A stretch of DNA of 64,000 bases from the NCBI GenBank assembly GCA_902168185.1, contig CABHOV010000041.1, positions 248,001 to 312,000 of the forward strand. The letters run 5' to 3'. Positions within the stretch are counted from its first letter, which is position 1, and every line of letters starts with the position of its first letter. The notes below the pieces were generated by a model. That model was not told the DNA's origin, did not search any database, and worked only from the letters and a program-made list of their open reading frames with translations. This DNA is from an uncultured Bacteroides sp. (GTDB taxonomy: Bacteria; Bacteroidota; Bacteroidia; Cytophagales; Cyclobacteriaceae). The position numbers and the translations under genes are program-made. Shown in pieces: positions 9,227 through 17,698 of the stretch.

Positions 9227-9270
9227 GAAAACCTGTCTTAGGCACTTGGCCGGACAGGTTTTCTTTTTTA
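9227..9270 (+). terminator. Terminator-like hairpin between atpE and atpF
   Basis: The left arm at 9227-9237 (GAAAACCTGTC) pairs perfectly with the right arm at 9253-9263 (GACAGGTTTTC) around a 15-base loop, and a run of T begins at 9264. This is a classical intrinsic terminator shape, yet it sits inside the atp operon. It may be a partial terminator or a 3'-end stabiliser for the atpB-atpE message. Confidence 0.8.
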
Positions 9271-9300
9271 TTGTAACTACATCAGACTTTAAATAAAGAT

Positions 9301-9795
9301 ATGGAACTTCTAACCCCCGGCACGGGACTTATCATTTGGCAGTTAATTGTTTTTGTAGGTCTATTTTTCCTCTTAAGCAAACTTGCATGGAAACCTATCA
9401 TAAGCTCACTGAAAGAACGTGAAACATCTATTCAGGAAGCATTGTCAACTGCTGAGAAAGCACGTCTTGAAATGGCGCAACTTAAGTCAGACAATGAGAA
9501 ACTTTTGAAGGAAGCGCGTGAAGAGCGTGATGTAATCCTTCGCCAGGCTCGTGAAGCGTCTAACCGTTTAAAAGAAGATGCTCAGCTTGACGCTAAAAAA
9601 TCTGCAGACAAAATTATTGAGGAAGCACGTGCGGCTATCAATATAGAGAAGCAAGCCGCTTTGAAAGAAGTTAGAACTCAGGTGGCATTGTTCTCCTTGG
9701 AAGTTGCTGAAAAGCTGATGAAGAAGAATCTCTCAGACGATAAGGCGCAAAAAGAATTAGTTGAAAGCTACGTTAAAGAAATAAAAGCTAACTAG
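9301..9795 (+). CDS. atpF: ATP synthase F0 subunit b
   Basis: The 164-residue protein has one N-terminal transmembrane helix (about 8-27) followed by a long, charged, alanine-rich coiled coil (AREERDVILRQAREASNRLK and similar), the peripheral stalk of F-type ATPases. The start motif ELLTPGTGLIIWQLIVF and the KLAWKPI turn are typical of the family. The gene follows the atpE terminator-like hairpin and ends three bases before atpH. Confidence 0.96.
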   Translation: MELLTPGTGLIIWQLIVFVGLFFLLSKLAWKPIISSLKERETSIQEALSTAEKARLEMAQLKSDNEKLLKEAREERDVILRQAREASNRLKEDAQLDAKKSADKIIEEARAAINIEKQAALKEVRTQVALFSLEVAEKLMKKNLSDDKAQKELVESYVKEIKAN

Positions 9796-9798
9796 GTC

Positions 9799-10359
9799 AT
9801 GGCAGATTCAAGGGCAGCATACCGATATGTAAAATCCCTCCTGGGCTTGGCCGTGGAGCAAAATGTATTGGATCAGGTTCATGCTGATATGCAATTGTTT
9901 GACAAGACTGTAGAAAGCAGCCGCGAGTTTGCACTTCTTTTGAAGAACCCGATTATCAGACATGATAAGAAGAGAGATATACTTGAAAAGCTTTTCAAAG
10001 GCAAAGTACATCCACTCACACTGGCGATTTTCGATATGATAACGAAGAAAAATCGCGAACCTCTTTTACCATCTATAGCGAAGGAGTTTCACAATGCCTA
10101 CAATGAATACAAAGGCGTTCGCAAGGCGACTATTACTACAGCCGTACCGTTGGATGCTAAGCTGAAGGCAGAGTTCGAACAGATTGTAAGAAACCTGAGT
10201 GACAAAAAAGATGTGGAGCTTTTAGAAAAGATTGATACGGAAATGATCGGAGGCTTCGTGTTAGAAATTGGCGACAAGCAGATCGATACTTCCATTAAGA
10301 ATAAACTAAAAGCATTGAAGGTGAAATTCAGTGAGAATCCTTACATAAAGGAATTTTAA
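9799..10359 (+). CDS. atpH: ATP synthase F1 subunit delta (OSCP)
   Basis: The 186-residue soluble protein has the OSCP/delta pattern: an N-terminal helical bundle beginning ADSRAAYRYVKSLLGLA, then ILEKLFKGKVHPLTLAIFDM, and a C-terminal domain with the conserved IGGFVLEIGDKQIDTSIKNKLKALK. It joins the F1 head to the b-stalk. It is separated from atpF by three bases and precedes atpA by 65 bases. Confidence 0.96.
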   Translation: MADSRAAYRYVKSLLGLAVEQNVLDQVHADMQLFDKTVESSREFALLLKNPIIRHDKKRDILEKLFKGKVHPLTLAIFDMITKKNREPLLPSIAKEFHNAYNEYKGVRKATITTAVPLDAKLKAEFEQIVRNLSDKKDVELLEKIDTEMIGGFVLEIGDKQIDTSIKNKLKALKVKFSENPYIKEF

Positions 10360-10399
10360 TCACAGAACTATACTATACCTCGTAGAATAATAAACTTAC

Positions 10400-10421
10400 T
10401 AACGAATTAACGACTAACGAT
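10400..10421 (+). repeat. Short TAACG repeat upstream of atpA
   Basis: Three copies of TAACGA start at 10400, 10408 and 10415 (spacing 8 and 7), ending a few bases before the atpA start. They resemble the heptanucleotide repeats at 24016 and 60687 but are shorter. Confidence 0.5.
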
Positions 10422-10424
10422 ATC

Positions 10425-12005
10425 ATGGCAGAGATCAGACCCGAAGAAGTATCAGCGATTTTACGCGAACAACTTTCTCAGTCCCGTACAGATGCTCAAT
10501 TGGAAGAAGTAGGAACTGTGCTTACCGTTGGTGACGGTGTGGCTCGTATCTACGGACTTACTCAGGCACAGGCCGGCGAATTGATCGAGTTCGAAACAGG
10601 ACTCAAAGCATTAGTGTTGAACCTGGAAGAGGACAACGTTGGTGCCGTATTACTTGGTGAATCACAAGGTATACGCGAAGGCGATACTGTAAAACGTACT
10701 GGTAAAATCGCCTCTGTAAAAGTAGGAGATGGTATGCTGGGCCGTGTTGTTGATACGCTTGGTGCGCCGGTTGATGGCAAAGGTCCATTGAAAGGTGATC
10801 TGTACGAAATGCCACTGGAACGTAAAGCTCCCGGAGTAATTTTCCGTCAGCCAGTAAACGAACCATTGCAAACTGGTATCAAAGCGATCGATGCAATGAT
10901 TCCAATTGGTCGTGGTCAGCGTGAGTTGATCATCGGTGACCGTCAGACTGGTAAAACAGCTGTGGCATTGGATGCGATCGTTAATCAAAAAGAATTTTAC
11001 GAAAAGGGCGAGCCTGTATATTGTATATATGTAGCCATCGGACAGAAAGCTTCTACTGTAGCAAGTGTTGCAGCAGCGCTTGAGAAAGCCGGTGCTCTTC
11101 CCTATACTGTTATCGTATCGGCGTCAGCTTCTGATCCAGCTCCTATGCAATTCTTCGCCCCCTTTACAGGTGCTGCGATTGGTGAATTCTTCCGCGACAC
11201 CGGTCGTCCGGCTCTGGTTGTTTATGATGATTTGTCTAAGCAAGCTGTTGCTTATCGCGAAGTTTCATTGTTGTTAAGAAGACCTCCTGGACGTGAAGCA
11301 TATCCTGGTGATGTATTCTATCTTCACTCTCGTCTGTTAGAGCGGGCTGCAAAAGTTATCAATAACGATGCAATTGCGAAGAACATGAACGACCTGCCTG
11401 ATTCTATCAAGCATCTTGTAAAAGGTGGTGGTTCATTAACAGCACTTCCAATCATTGAAACACAAGCCGGTGACGTATCGGCATATATACCTACAAACGT
11501 GATCTCGATCACAGATGGTCAGATATTCCTGGAAACAAACCTGTTCAACTCAGGTATACGTCCAGCGATCAACGTAGGTATATCTGTATCACGTGTGGGT
11601 GGTTCTGCTCAGATCAAGTCAATGAAGAAAGTTGCAGGTACACTGAAGCTTGATCAGGCTCAGTTCCGCGAACTTGAAGCTTTCTCTAAATTCGGTTCAG
11701 ATCTTGATGCTGCTACAAAACTTACGATTGAACGTGGTAGAAGAAATACAGAAATCTTGAAACAAGATCAGTATGCTCCGGTTCCTGTTGAGGAACAAGT
11801 AGCGATCATCACGGCTTCAACACGTGGTTTCATGGATAAAGTACTGGTAACAAAAGTGAAGCAATTCGAAAGAGACTTCATTGAATTGTTACGTGCTAAC
11901 TATCGCAATGTTCTTGACAATCTGCGTGCCGGTAAATTTGAAGATGCCGATGTAGATACTATCAAGAAGGTAGCTATAGACCTGGCGAATAAATACTCAG
12001 CCTAA
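10425..12005 (+). CDS. atpA: ATP synthase F1 subunit alpha
   Basis: At 526 residues this is full length. The Walker A motif GDRQTGKT lies at 171-178, the alpha signature [17 protein letters not shown] with its arginine finger near residue 390, and [29 protein letters not shown] sits between. Alpha subunits form the non-catalytic nucleotide sites of the F1 hexamer. The catalytic beta subunit (atpD) and epsilon (atpC) are not in this cluster; atpG follows directly, so beta/epsilon must be encoded elsewhere. Confidence 0.98.
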   Translation: MAEIRPEEVSAILREQLSQSRTDAQLEEVGTVLTVGDGVARIYGLTQAQAGELIEFETGLKALVLNLEEDNVGAVLLGESQGIREGDTVKRTGKIASVKVGDGMLGRVVDTLGAPVDGKGPLKGDLYEMPLERKAPGVIFRQPVNEPLQTGIKAIDAMIPIGRGQRELIIGDRQTGKTAVALDAIVNQKEFYEKGEPVYCIYVAIGQKASTVASVAAALEKAGALPYTVIVSASASDPAPMQFFAPFTGAAIGEFFRDTGRPALVVYDDLSKQAVAYREVSLLLRRPPGREAYPGDVFYLHSRLLERAAKVINNDAIAKNMNDLPDSIKHLVKGGGSLTALPIIETQAGDVSAYIPTNVISITDGQIFLETNLFNSGIRPAINVGISVSRVGGSAQIKSMKKVAGTLKLDQAQFRELEAFSKFGSDLDAATKLTIERGRRNTEILKQDQYAPVPVEEQVAIITASTRGFMDKVLVTKVKQFERDFIELLRANYRNVLDNLRAGKFEDADVDTIKKVAIDLANKYSA

Positions 12006-12012
12006 GTAAAAA

Positions 12013-12037
12013 GGTGTCGATGCTATACATCGACACC
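12013..12037 (+). other. Perfect hairpin between atpA and atpG
   Basis: GGTGTCGATG (12013-12022) and CATCGACACC (12028-12037) form a perfect 10-bp stem with the 5-base loop CTATA. No T-tract follows (TCAACACATACG), so it is not a standard terminator. It may be a processing or stability element in the message. Confidence 0.65.
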
Positions 12038-12061
12038 TCAACACATACGCACATATAAAGT

Positions 12062-12952
12062 ATGCCTAGCTTAAAAGAAGTAAAGAACCGGATAACCTCC
12101 GTAATGTCTACGCAGCAGATCACCAAAGCCATGAAAATGGTGGCGGCAGCAAAACTGCGCAGATCACAGGATCGCATTACCCAGATCCGTCCATTCGCAC
12201 AGAAACTTTCTTCTCTCCTGAAAAATCTGTCGGCAGCGCAAAGCAACATGGATGGCGACAACTGGTATAGTGTTGTTCGTGAAGAGAAAAAAATATTGAT
12301 CATCGCGGTGAGCTCTGATCGTGGTCTATGTGGATCTTTCAATACGAACGTAATGAAAGGTGTGCTTCGCCTGATCGAAGAGAAATATACTGCTCAGTAT
12401 GCGAAGGGAAATGTTACTATACTTCCGGTAGGAAGAAAGGCAACTGAATTTTTCAGCAAGCGTAAATTCCCGATCATTACAGATTATACTACACTATACG
12501 CCAAACTGACTTTTGAAAATGCATCGAATGCTGTAGATCAGGTGATCGCTTCTTTTAAAGAAGGCAAATTCGATAAAGTTGAGTTGGTATATAACGAGTT
12601 TAAAAATGTGGCAACACAAATTCTGCGTACAGAACAAGTATTGCCGATTGTTGCTCCAGAAACAACTGCAGATAGTAATGCAAACCAGGTAGATTATATC
12701 TATCAGCCTGATCAGGAAGAAATCATCACTGGTTTAATTCCAAAGTCGCTGAAAGTACAATTCTTTAAAGCCCTGCTGGATTCGAATGCTGCAGAAAATG
12801 GTGCTCGTATGACAGCCATGGACAAAGCAACAGATAACGCTGGTGAATTATTGAAACAACTTCGCCTGACCTATAACAGAACACGTCAGGCTGCGATCAC
12901 AAAAGAAATCCTTGAGATCGTAGGTGGTGCTGAAGCATTGAAGTCTTCTTAA
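12062..12952 (+). CDS. atpG: ATP synthase F1 subunit gamma
   Basis: The 296-residue protein has the gamma signature at both ends: the N-terminal helix SLKEVKNRITSVMSTQQITKAMKMVAAAKLRR and the C-terminal ENGARMTAMDKATDNAGELL...YNRTRQAAITKEILEIVGGAEAL. Gamma is the rotor shaft of F1. It is the last gene of the cluster; a terminator follows at 12975. Confidence 0.97.
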   Translation: MPSLKEVKNRITSVMSTQQITKAMKMVAAAKLRRSQDRITQIRPFAQKLSSLLKNLSAAQSNMDGDNWYSVVREEKKILIIAVSSDRGLCGSFNTNVMKGVLRLIEEKYTAQYAKGNVTILPVGRKATEFFSKRKFPIITDYTTLYAKLTFENASNAVDQVIASFKEGKFDKVELVYNEFKNVATQILRTEQVLPIVAPETTADSNANQVDYIYQPDQEEIITGLIPKSLKVQFFKALLDSNAAENGARMTAMDKATDNAGELLKQLRLTYNRTRQAAITKEILEIVGGAEALKSS

Positions 12953-12974
12953 AAAAATATTCTTCGTAACATTG

Positions 12975-13006
12975 AAGTCCTCTGAGCAATCGGAGGACTT
13001 TTTTAT
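12975..13006 (+). terminator. Intrinsic terminator after atpG
   Basis: AAGTCCTC (12975-12982) pairs with GAGGACTT (12993-13000) and is followed by a T-rich run, so it closes the atp operon. Confidence 0.85.
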
Positions 13007-13030
13007 TTTAAGGATTTTTATTCCAAATGC

Positions 13031-13840
13031 ATGCAGCAACTGATGCGGCTATACCGGCTCGTAAATCTTTTAAGCATTGATGTTGCTGGAGGAGCCGTGT
13101 GCTCGGCACTTTTCTTTGCATACTTGCTGAACGTGCGTATACTTCCTTATGGCGTTATTGCACTTGGTCTTTCGGTGTGGATCATTTATACTGTAGATCA
13201 TTTACTTGATGCCAAGAAAATAAAAGCTCCCGCAGCAACGGCACGACATAGATTTCATCAGGATAACTTTAAAGTTTTATGTGCAGCAGTATTACTGGCA
13301 ACGATTGTCAACGGCATCATAATTCTTTTTATCAGACATCAGGTTTTTGTAGCGGGTTTATTTGTGGCGCTGACGGTTGGTATATATTTTTTGATCAACC
13401 GCTATCTGAAATTTATGAAGGAGTTTTTTATAGCGATAGTATATACCATTGGTGTATTGCTTCCGTCAGTAACGGTCACGCAGCAATCATGGCGTGAATG
13501 GCCATGGACAATCATCGCTCAATTTTCTCTAACAGCATTGATTAATCTTATACTCTTTTCATGGTTTGACTACGAGAGAGATTTGCGAGATGGAAATATA
13601 TCTTTTGTAACGGTGTTGGGAGAAAAAACAAGTCGTGCTTTTATCAGTATACTCTTTATAGCCAGCGCAACACTTGCTGTTATCGGTTTTTCATTGGCAG
13701 GAAGCATAATTCTCGGTATGAATGTTATTTTGCTGATCACGTTTATATTTCATCGTTACTTTGCTATACATGATCGCTTTCGTATTCTGGGAGATTTCGT
13801 CTTTATGATTCCGCTGGCTTATCTTTTATTCTCGATATGA
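13031..13840 (+). CDS. UbiA-superfamily-like membrane protein
   Basis: The 269-residue protein has about eight hydrophobic segments. Two Asp-rich loops recall UbiA prenyltransferases: VDHLLDAKK (D56, D60), in the place of the NDxxD motif, and FDYERDLRDGNISFVTVLG (D180, D184, D187), which matches the second Asp motif DxxxDxxxG and the TLxxxLG turn. UbiA enzymes transfer prenyl chains to aromatic or other acceptors in the membrane. The first motif lacks the usual Asn and is divergent, so activity is uncertain. The gene overlaps the next one, a methyltransferase, by four bases (ATGA), which suggests the two act in one pathway, possibly quinone- or lipid-like. Confidence 0.6.
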   Translation: MQQLMRLYRLVNLLSIDVAGGAVCSALFFAYLLNVRILPYGVIALGLSVWIIYTVDHLLDAKKIKAPAATARHRFHQDNFKVLCAAVLLATIVNGIIILFIRHQVFVAGLFVALTVGIYFLINRYLKFMKEFFIAIVYTIGVLLPSVTVTQQSWREWPWTIIAQFSLTALINLILFSWFDYERDLRDGNISFVTVLGEKTSRAFISILFIASATLAVIGFSLAGSIILGMNVILLITFIFHRYFAIHDRFRILGDFVFMIPLAYLLFSI

Positions 13841-14445
13841 GCTTTGATCGAATCGCCCCGGTGTATGATTTCCTTTCACGTGCTGTGTATGGAAAGAGCA
13901 TGGTTGATTCACAGATATACTTTCTAAAAAGAATACCGGCAATGTCACGTGTACTCATTATGGGCGGAGGTACCGGTTGGATTGTGAAAGAGCTATTTGC
14001 TATCAACCGGACTTGCTCTGTGGTATATGTAGAGGCGTCTCAAAAAATGATCGAACAATCAAAACAAAAAATACACCCGGAAGATTTTTCACGCATAGAG
14101 TTCCTTCAGCAAACAGACATACCAAGTCATGAACGATATGATGTAGTCCTTACAAACTTTTTCCTCGACCTGTTTCCGGAAGATAAATTGGTATCCGTTG
14201 TAAAGCAGTTGGGAGGCACCATGAAGGATGATGGCTTTTGGATTGTGACTGATTTTGTGAATGAAAGAAAGTTATGGCAACGATTTTTACTTGCAACTAT
14301 GTATATATTCTTCCATGTGGTAAGTAAGATTGAAGCAACCTCACTTCCTTCCTGGAAAGAACATTTGCATGCAGAAGGACTTCAGGTAAAAGAGCAACAG
14401 AAATTCTATGGTAATTTTATAGCGAGTATCTTATATACCCGTTGA
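13837..14445 (+). CDS. SAM-dependent methyltransferase, class I
   Basis: The 202-residue protein starts MSFDRIAPVYDFLSRAVYG, typical of UbiE-like methyltransferases, and has the SAM-binding glycine motif VLIMGGGTGWIVKEL (residues 39-53), an acidic residue after strand 2 (VYVEAS) and the DVVLTNFFLDLF motif. The substrate is unknown. Its start overlaps the stop of the UbiA-like gene by four bases. It ends at the base before the convergent LYS1-like gene, with no terminator between. Confidence 0.8.
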   Translation: MSFDRIAPVYDFLSRAVYGKSMVDSQIYFLKRIPAMSRVLIMGGGTGWIVKELFAINRTCSVVYVEASQKMIEQSKQKIHPEDFSRIEFLQQTDIPSHERYDVVLTNFFLDLFPEDKLVSVVKQLGGTMKDDGFWIVTDFVNERKLWQRFLLATMYIFFHVVSKIEATSLPSWKEHLHAEGLQVKEQQKFYGNFIASILYTR

Positions 14446-15651
14446 CTATTTCCCACTTGCATAGTCAGATAAATACTCGAAGTTTTTTGTTAGATGACCA
14501 TCTTCTGCAATAGTAGCACGCTTGACAATATCATCAAGATCTATATCATTTAGCACAGGCAATACTTTGTTGATAAGATCTTGGCCAAATTCTTCGGAAG
14601 CACTTCGCGGTAATTCACAGGGAAGATTATCAACGGCCATCATCGTTATAAAATTATCATCAGAGAACGCGGGATGTACTTGGTCGTTCTTTGCATCGTA
14701 ATCATATAGTGGATCAGCAATCGTAGTCGATTTTTTTGTGCTCGGTATAGATCCTTCTATATCACAGGTTATATCTGCAATTACCTTAATGCGGAATTCA
14801 GGAGAGAGCATATCTTCTCTGGTGAAAAGCACAGGTGCCTTTGGATTCCAATAGGCTCCGGCCATGAGTATATCTGCGACTTTAGTGAAGTCTGTAAAGC
14901 GTGAAATATAGCGCTCCGGATATTTATGAAACTCTTCGCGATTAAAAGTGCCGCCTTCTTTTCGGGTATGGTAATCAGCGCTACTCAATTGGACATATAC
15001 CGGCTCTTGAAACTGACGTGTTAAAAAATCATGTGGATTTACTTTGCGTATACCGGCACTGTCCAACGTCTCCATGGAGCCTTTGCCTACACGACCTGCA
15101 CCCGTGAGTATAATTTTAAGTGGTGAAAGCTTAACCTTCCTGAGCTCGAGTTTTAAATCATTAACATCAAAACACTCATATGCTCTTCTTAATGAAAATG
15201 TATTGAAGCGTTTACCGTATGCCCACAAACCATTATAGGCACCCACAATTCCGGCATAGCGACCAAATGCTACCAGACGATTGCCTTGTCTGTCGGTTAG
15301 TGCTTCGTAGTCGATCAGTCGTATTTTCTTTTTTAATACAGCTTGCAGAAGCTTTTGATTGTATGCTTGTTTTTTAATCGTGTGAGAAAAAAAGAAGTAT
15401 GTCTTTCCTTCTTGTAGCAGATCTATAGGCACCTCCTTAATGCCCATTAGAATCTCGCATTCGGTGACATCCTTTTTTACTTCAATACCACGTGCCCTAT
15501 ATTCATCATCATTGAAACAACGAATGTCACTCTCCTGGCAAACCATTTTTATATGCGGAAAACGAAGTTGAATCTCTTCAACCTGAAGTGGTGTAAAAGG
15601 AACACGTTTGTCGGTAGGAATTTTTCCCTCGCGGATTAATCCTATTTTCAT
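14446..15651 (-). CDS. Saccharopine dehydrogenase (LYS1)-like / alanine dehydrogenase-PNT family oxidoreductase
   Basis: The 401-residue protein starts MKIGLIREGKIPTDKRVPFTP, as in the AlaDh/PNT N-terminal domain. It then carries AFGRYAGIVGAYNGL, a nucleotide-binding ILTGAGRVGKGSMETLDSAGI and a C-terminal DNLPCELPRSASEEFGQDL closely like the yeast LYS1 end. These fit NAD-dependent saccharopine dehydrogenase (lysine-forming) better than alanine dehydrogenase. I chose ATG at 15651 rather than the in-frame ATG at 15690, because homologues begin at this methionine and the extra 13 residues look random. The gene stands downstream of ctpA with a strong hairpin between. Confidence 0.72.
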   Translation of the reverse strand: MKIGLIREGKIPTDKRVPFTPLQVEEIQLRFPHIKMVCQESDIRCFNDDEYRARGIEVKKDVTECEILMGIKEVPIDLLQEGKTYFFFSHTIKKQAYNQKLLQAVLKKKIRLIDYEALTDRQGNRLVAFGRYAGIVGAYNGLWAYGKRFNTFSLRRAYECFDVNDLKLELRKVKLSPLKIILTGAGRVGKGSMETLDSAGIRKVNPHDFLTRQFQEPVYVQLSSADYHTRKEGGTFNREEFHKYPERYISRFTDFTKVADILMAGAYWNPKAPVLFTREDMLSPEFRIKVIADITCDIEGSIPSTKKSTTIADPLYDYDAKNDQVHPAFSDDNFITMMAVDNLPCELPRSASEEFGQDLINKVLPVLNDIDLDDIVKRATIAEDGHLTKNFEYLSDYASGK

Positions 15652-15730
15652 AAGCTGGTGTTGAGTGATGGAGTATACTATACAGAACAAAGAGCACGCA
15701 TCACGCTGCTATAAATATCGCTTAAAAAAG

Positions 15731-15785
15731 GAAATGTTAAACGTAAAGTGGAATGAGTTTCATTCTCCAACACGTTTAACATTTC
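15731..15785 (-). terminator. Large two-part hairpin, terminator of ctpA
   Basis: Outer arms 15731-15744 and 15772-15785 are a perfect 14-bp inverted repeat (GAAATGTTAAACGT); inner arms 15751-15756 and 15760-15765 pair as well. On the minus strand the structure is followed by CCTTTTTTAAG, so it can stop transcription coming from ctpA. Confidence 0.75.
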
Positions 15786-15831
15786 ATGATTTTTAAAAGG
15801 CCGTATTCAGGTACAGCACTCGGAATATCAA

Positions 15832-17442
15832 TTAAAGCTTCCTGCGATCAAGCTCCGGAATTCGATCGAACATTTTTACAGCTTGCTTGAAGACTTCATT
15901 CGTCTCATTGAAGACCGGGTAGAACCCGTTGTTACCCCAAAGTTTACGAGCAATCTGTGCTTTAACATGAACCTGGAATAACGTCTTCTTTTTCTTTAAC
16001 TCCTTGTAATCAGGTTTTACTTTGTTTCGCTCACCTACTTTAACAAGTTCATTGATCATCGCATCAGTCACTGTAAAATTCCGCAGGTAATCTTCATATC
16101 CCTTTTTCTCTAAAGCTTCTTTGTGATCTTCCGCATAGCCAAAAGTAAATTCCTGAATAGATGTAGAAGTATATAGTTCGTTCAGGTAATGACTATTGAG
16201 AGAAGTATCAAGTGGCACAAAGTAATCGGGCATAATGCCACCACCACCATATACTGTTCTTCCATTTGGAGTAATATACTTTAGTGAGTCGTTAAACTTG
16301 ATACTATCCGCATGAAAAAACTCGCCGTGGTTATAGCGGCTCACAATGTCCAAAGCATACTCATCATTATCCTGATACGGCTTTTGAATCGAACGTCCAC
16401 TCGGAGTATAATAACGGCTTACAGTAAGTCTTAATTCAGAGCCGTCACTCAAGTCAAACGGAGATTGAACAAGTCCTTTACCGAAACTTCTGCGGCCAAC
16501 AATCAGTGCACGGTCATTATCTTGTAAGGCACCCGATACAATTTCAGAAGCAGAAGCACTTCCTTCATTCACCAACACGATCAGATCTCCTTCTTCAAAT
16601 GCACCACGCTCAGTGGAAAATGCTTCCGAATTATTTTTCTTGTCTTTACCTTTTGTAAAGACAATCTTCTTACCCGTCTTCAAGAAATCATCAGCCATAT
16701 CAATGGCGATGTTCATATAGCCTCCCGGATTCCCTTGCAGATCGAGGATAAGTTTTTTCATCCCTTGTTCTTTCAGCTTACTAAGCGATTGATGAAATTC
16801 ATCATATGTAGTAGCCGCGAAACGATTCACTTTAATATACCCGATCTCATGATCAACCATATAGGAAACATCAACAGAGTATTGAGGAATTTTATCGCGA
16901 ACAATTTTATACTCCAGCTCTTGTCCTCTTCGCAGAATCGTAACCTTCACCTCTGTGCCTTTCGGTCCTTTCAACGCCTTCATTACATCGGCTGAAGTAA
17001 CCCCTACACCGGCCAGACTCTTATCATCAACCTTCACAATTTTATCGCCTGATTGAATGCCCAATGCTTCGGAAGGCCCGCCACTCAAAGGCGTTACAAC
17101 TACAACGGTGTCTTGAAAAATATTGAATTCAACACCGATGCCATCAAAATTTCCACGGAGATCTTCATTGGCAGCGATACGTTCCTGTGAAGGTATATAG
17201 GAAGAATGTGGATCAAGCTTATGAAGCATTTCCTGGATCGCTTCATCTACCAGGTTTGCTGTGTTCACGGTGTCTACATATTCATCATGAATTTGTGTGA
17301 GCACTTCCCTTAATTTTTGCACATCGGAGCCTACATCGGCTGTACTTTTTCGGCTGCTGAAACTCGATCCCACAAAAACCCCTGCAGCAAGTCCAAGGCA
17401 AAGTACGATGGGTAAACTAATCTGATATTTGGAATTCCTCAT
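15832..17442 (-). CDS. Carboxyl-terminal processing protease, S41 family
   Basis: The 536-residue protein has an N-terminal signal/anchor (about 8-26), a helical S41 N-domain, a PDZ domain (about 100-185, GIGVEFN and SGDKIVKVDDKSLAGV) and the S41 core. The catalytic serine lies in EGSASASEI (residues 293-301, most likely Ser297) and the catalytic lysine is Lys322 in SFGKGLVQ. Ser-Lys dyad proteases of this family trim C-termini of periplasmic proteins. The C-terminal extension (about 430-536) is common in Bacteroidota. It is transcribed divergently from the hemerythrin gene across 256 bases. Confidence 0.95.
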   Translation of the reverse strand: MRNSKYQISLPIVLCLGLAAGVFVGSSFSSRKSTADVGSDVQKLREVLTQIHDEYVDTVNTANLVDEAIQEMLHKLDPHSSYIPSQERIAANEDLRGNFDGIGVEFNIFQDTVVVVTPLSGGPSEALGIQSGDKIVKVDDKSLAGVGVTSADVMKALKGPKGTEVKVTILRRGQELEYKIVRDKIPQYSVDVSYMVDHEIGYIKVNRFAATTYDEFHQSLSKLKEQGMKKLILDLQGNPGGYMNIAIDMADDFLKTGKKIVFTKGKDKKNNSEAFSTERGAFEEGDLIVLVNEGSASASEIVSGALQDNDRALIVGRRSFGKGLVQSPFDLSDGSELRLTVSRYYTPSGRSIQKPYQDNDEYALDIVSRYNHGEFFHADSIKFNDSLKYITPNGRTVYGGGGIMPDYFVPLDTSLNSHYLNELYTSTSIQEFTFGYAEDHKEALEKKGYEDYLRNFTVTDAMINELVKVGERNKVKPDYKELKKKKTLFQVHVKAQIARKLWGNNGFYPVFNETNEVFKQAVKMFDRIPELDRRKL

Positions 17443-17617
17443 ACGGCAATAATAAATAATCTATTAACGAAGTCCGAAGATAAATGTTGGCGTGTAAAGT
17501 CCACAGCCGGAAAACATAATCCACGGCACAAAAAAGTTGCAAAGGACAAGGCCAGCGGCTTGTTCCCATGCGATAACGGTCACACGGTCGAAAATTTTTC
17601 ATGGATTTGACGGTTTT

Positions 17618-17643
17618 ATCGGGAGGCAGCCTGCCCGATTTTT
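17618..17643 (+). terminator. Terminator-like hairpin in the ctpA/hemerythrin intergenic region
   Basis: ATCGGGAGG (17618-17626) pairs with CCT-G-CCCGAT (17630-17639, one bulged G) around a 3-base loop and is followed by TTTTTC. On the plus strand no gene lies upstream, because both left neighbours are on the minus strand. It could end a small RNA or act in a leader. Confidence 0.55.
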
Positions 17644-17682
17644 CTTACGGGTTCGATAGCTGACTATGGAAATTTTTTAGCT

Positions 17683-17690
17683 TATCTTTA
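17683..17690 (+). promoter_or_regulatory. Possible -7 element of the hemerythrin gene
   Basis: TATCTTTA differs from the TAnnTTTG consensus in the last base. It lies only 8 bases before the ATG, so the transcript would be almost leaderless. Confidence 0.4.
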
Positions 17691-17698
17691 CCAGAACC

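Noticed and set aside
15652-15690. Longer start for the LYS1-like dehydrogenase (13 more residues)
   Set aside because: The family begins at MKIGLIREG; the extra residues look random.
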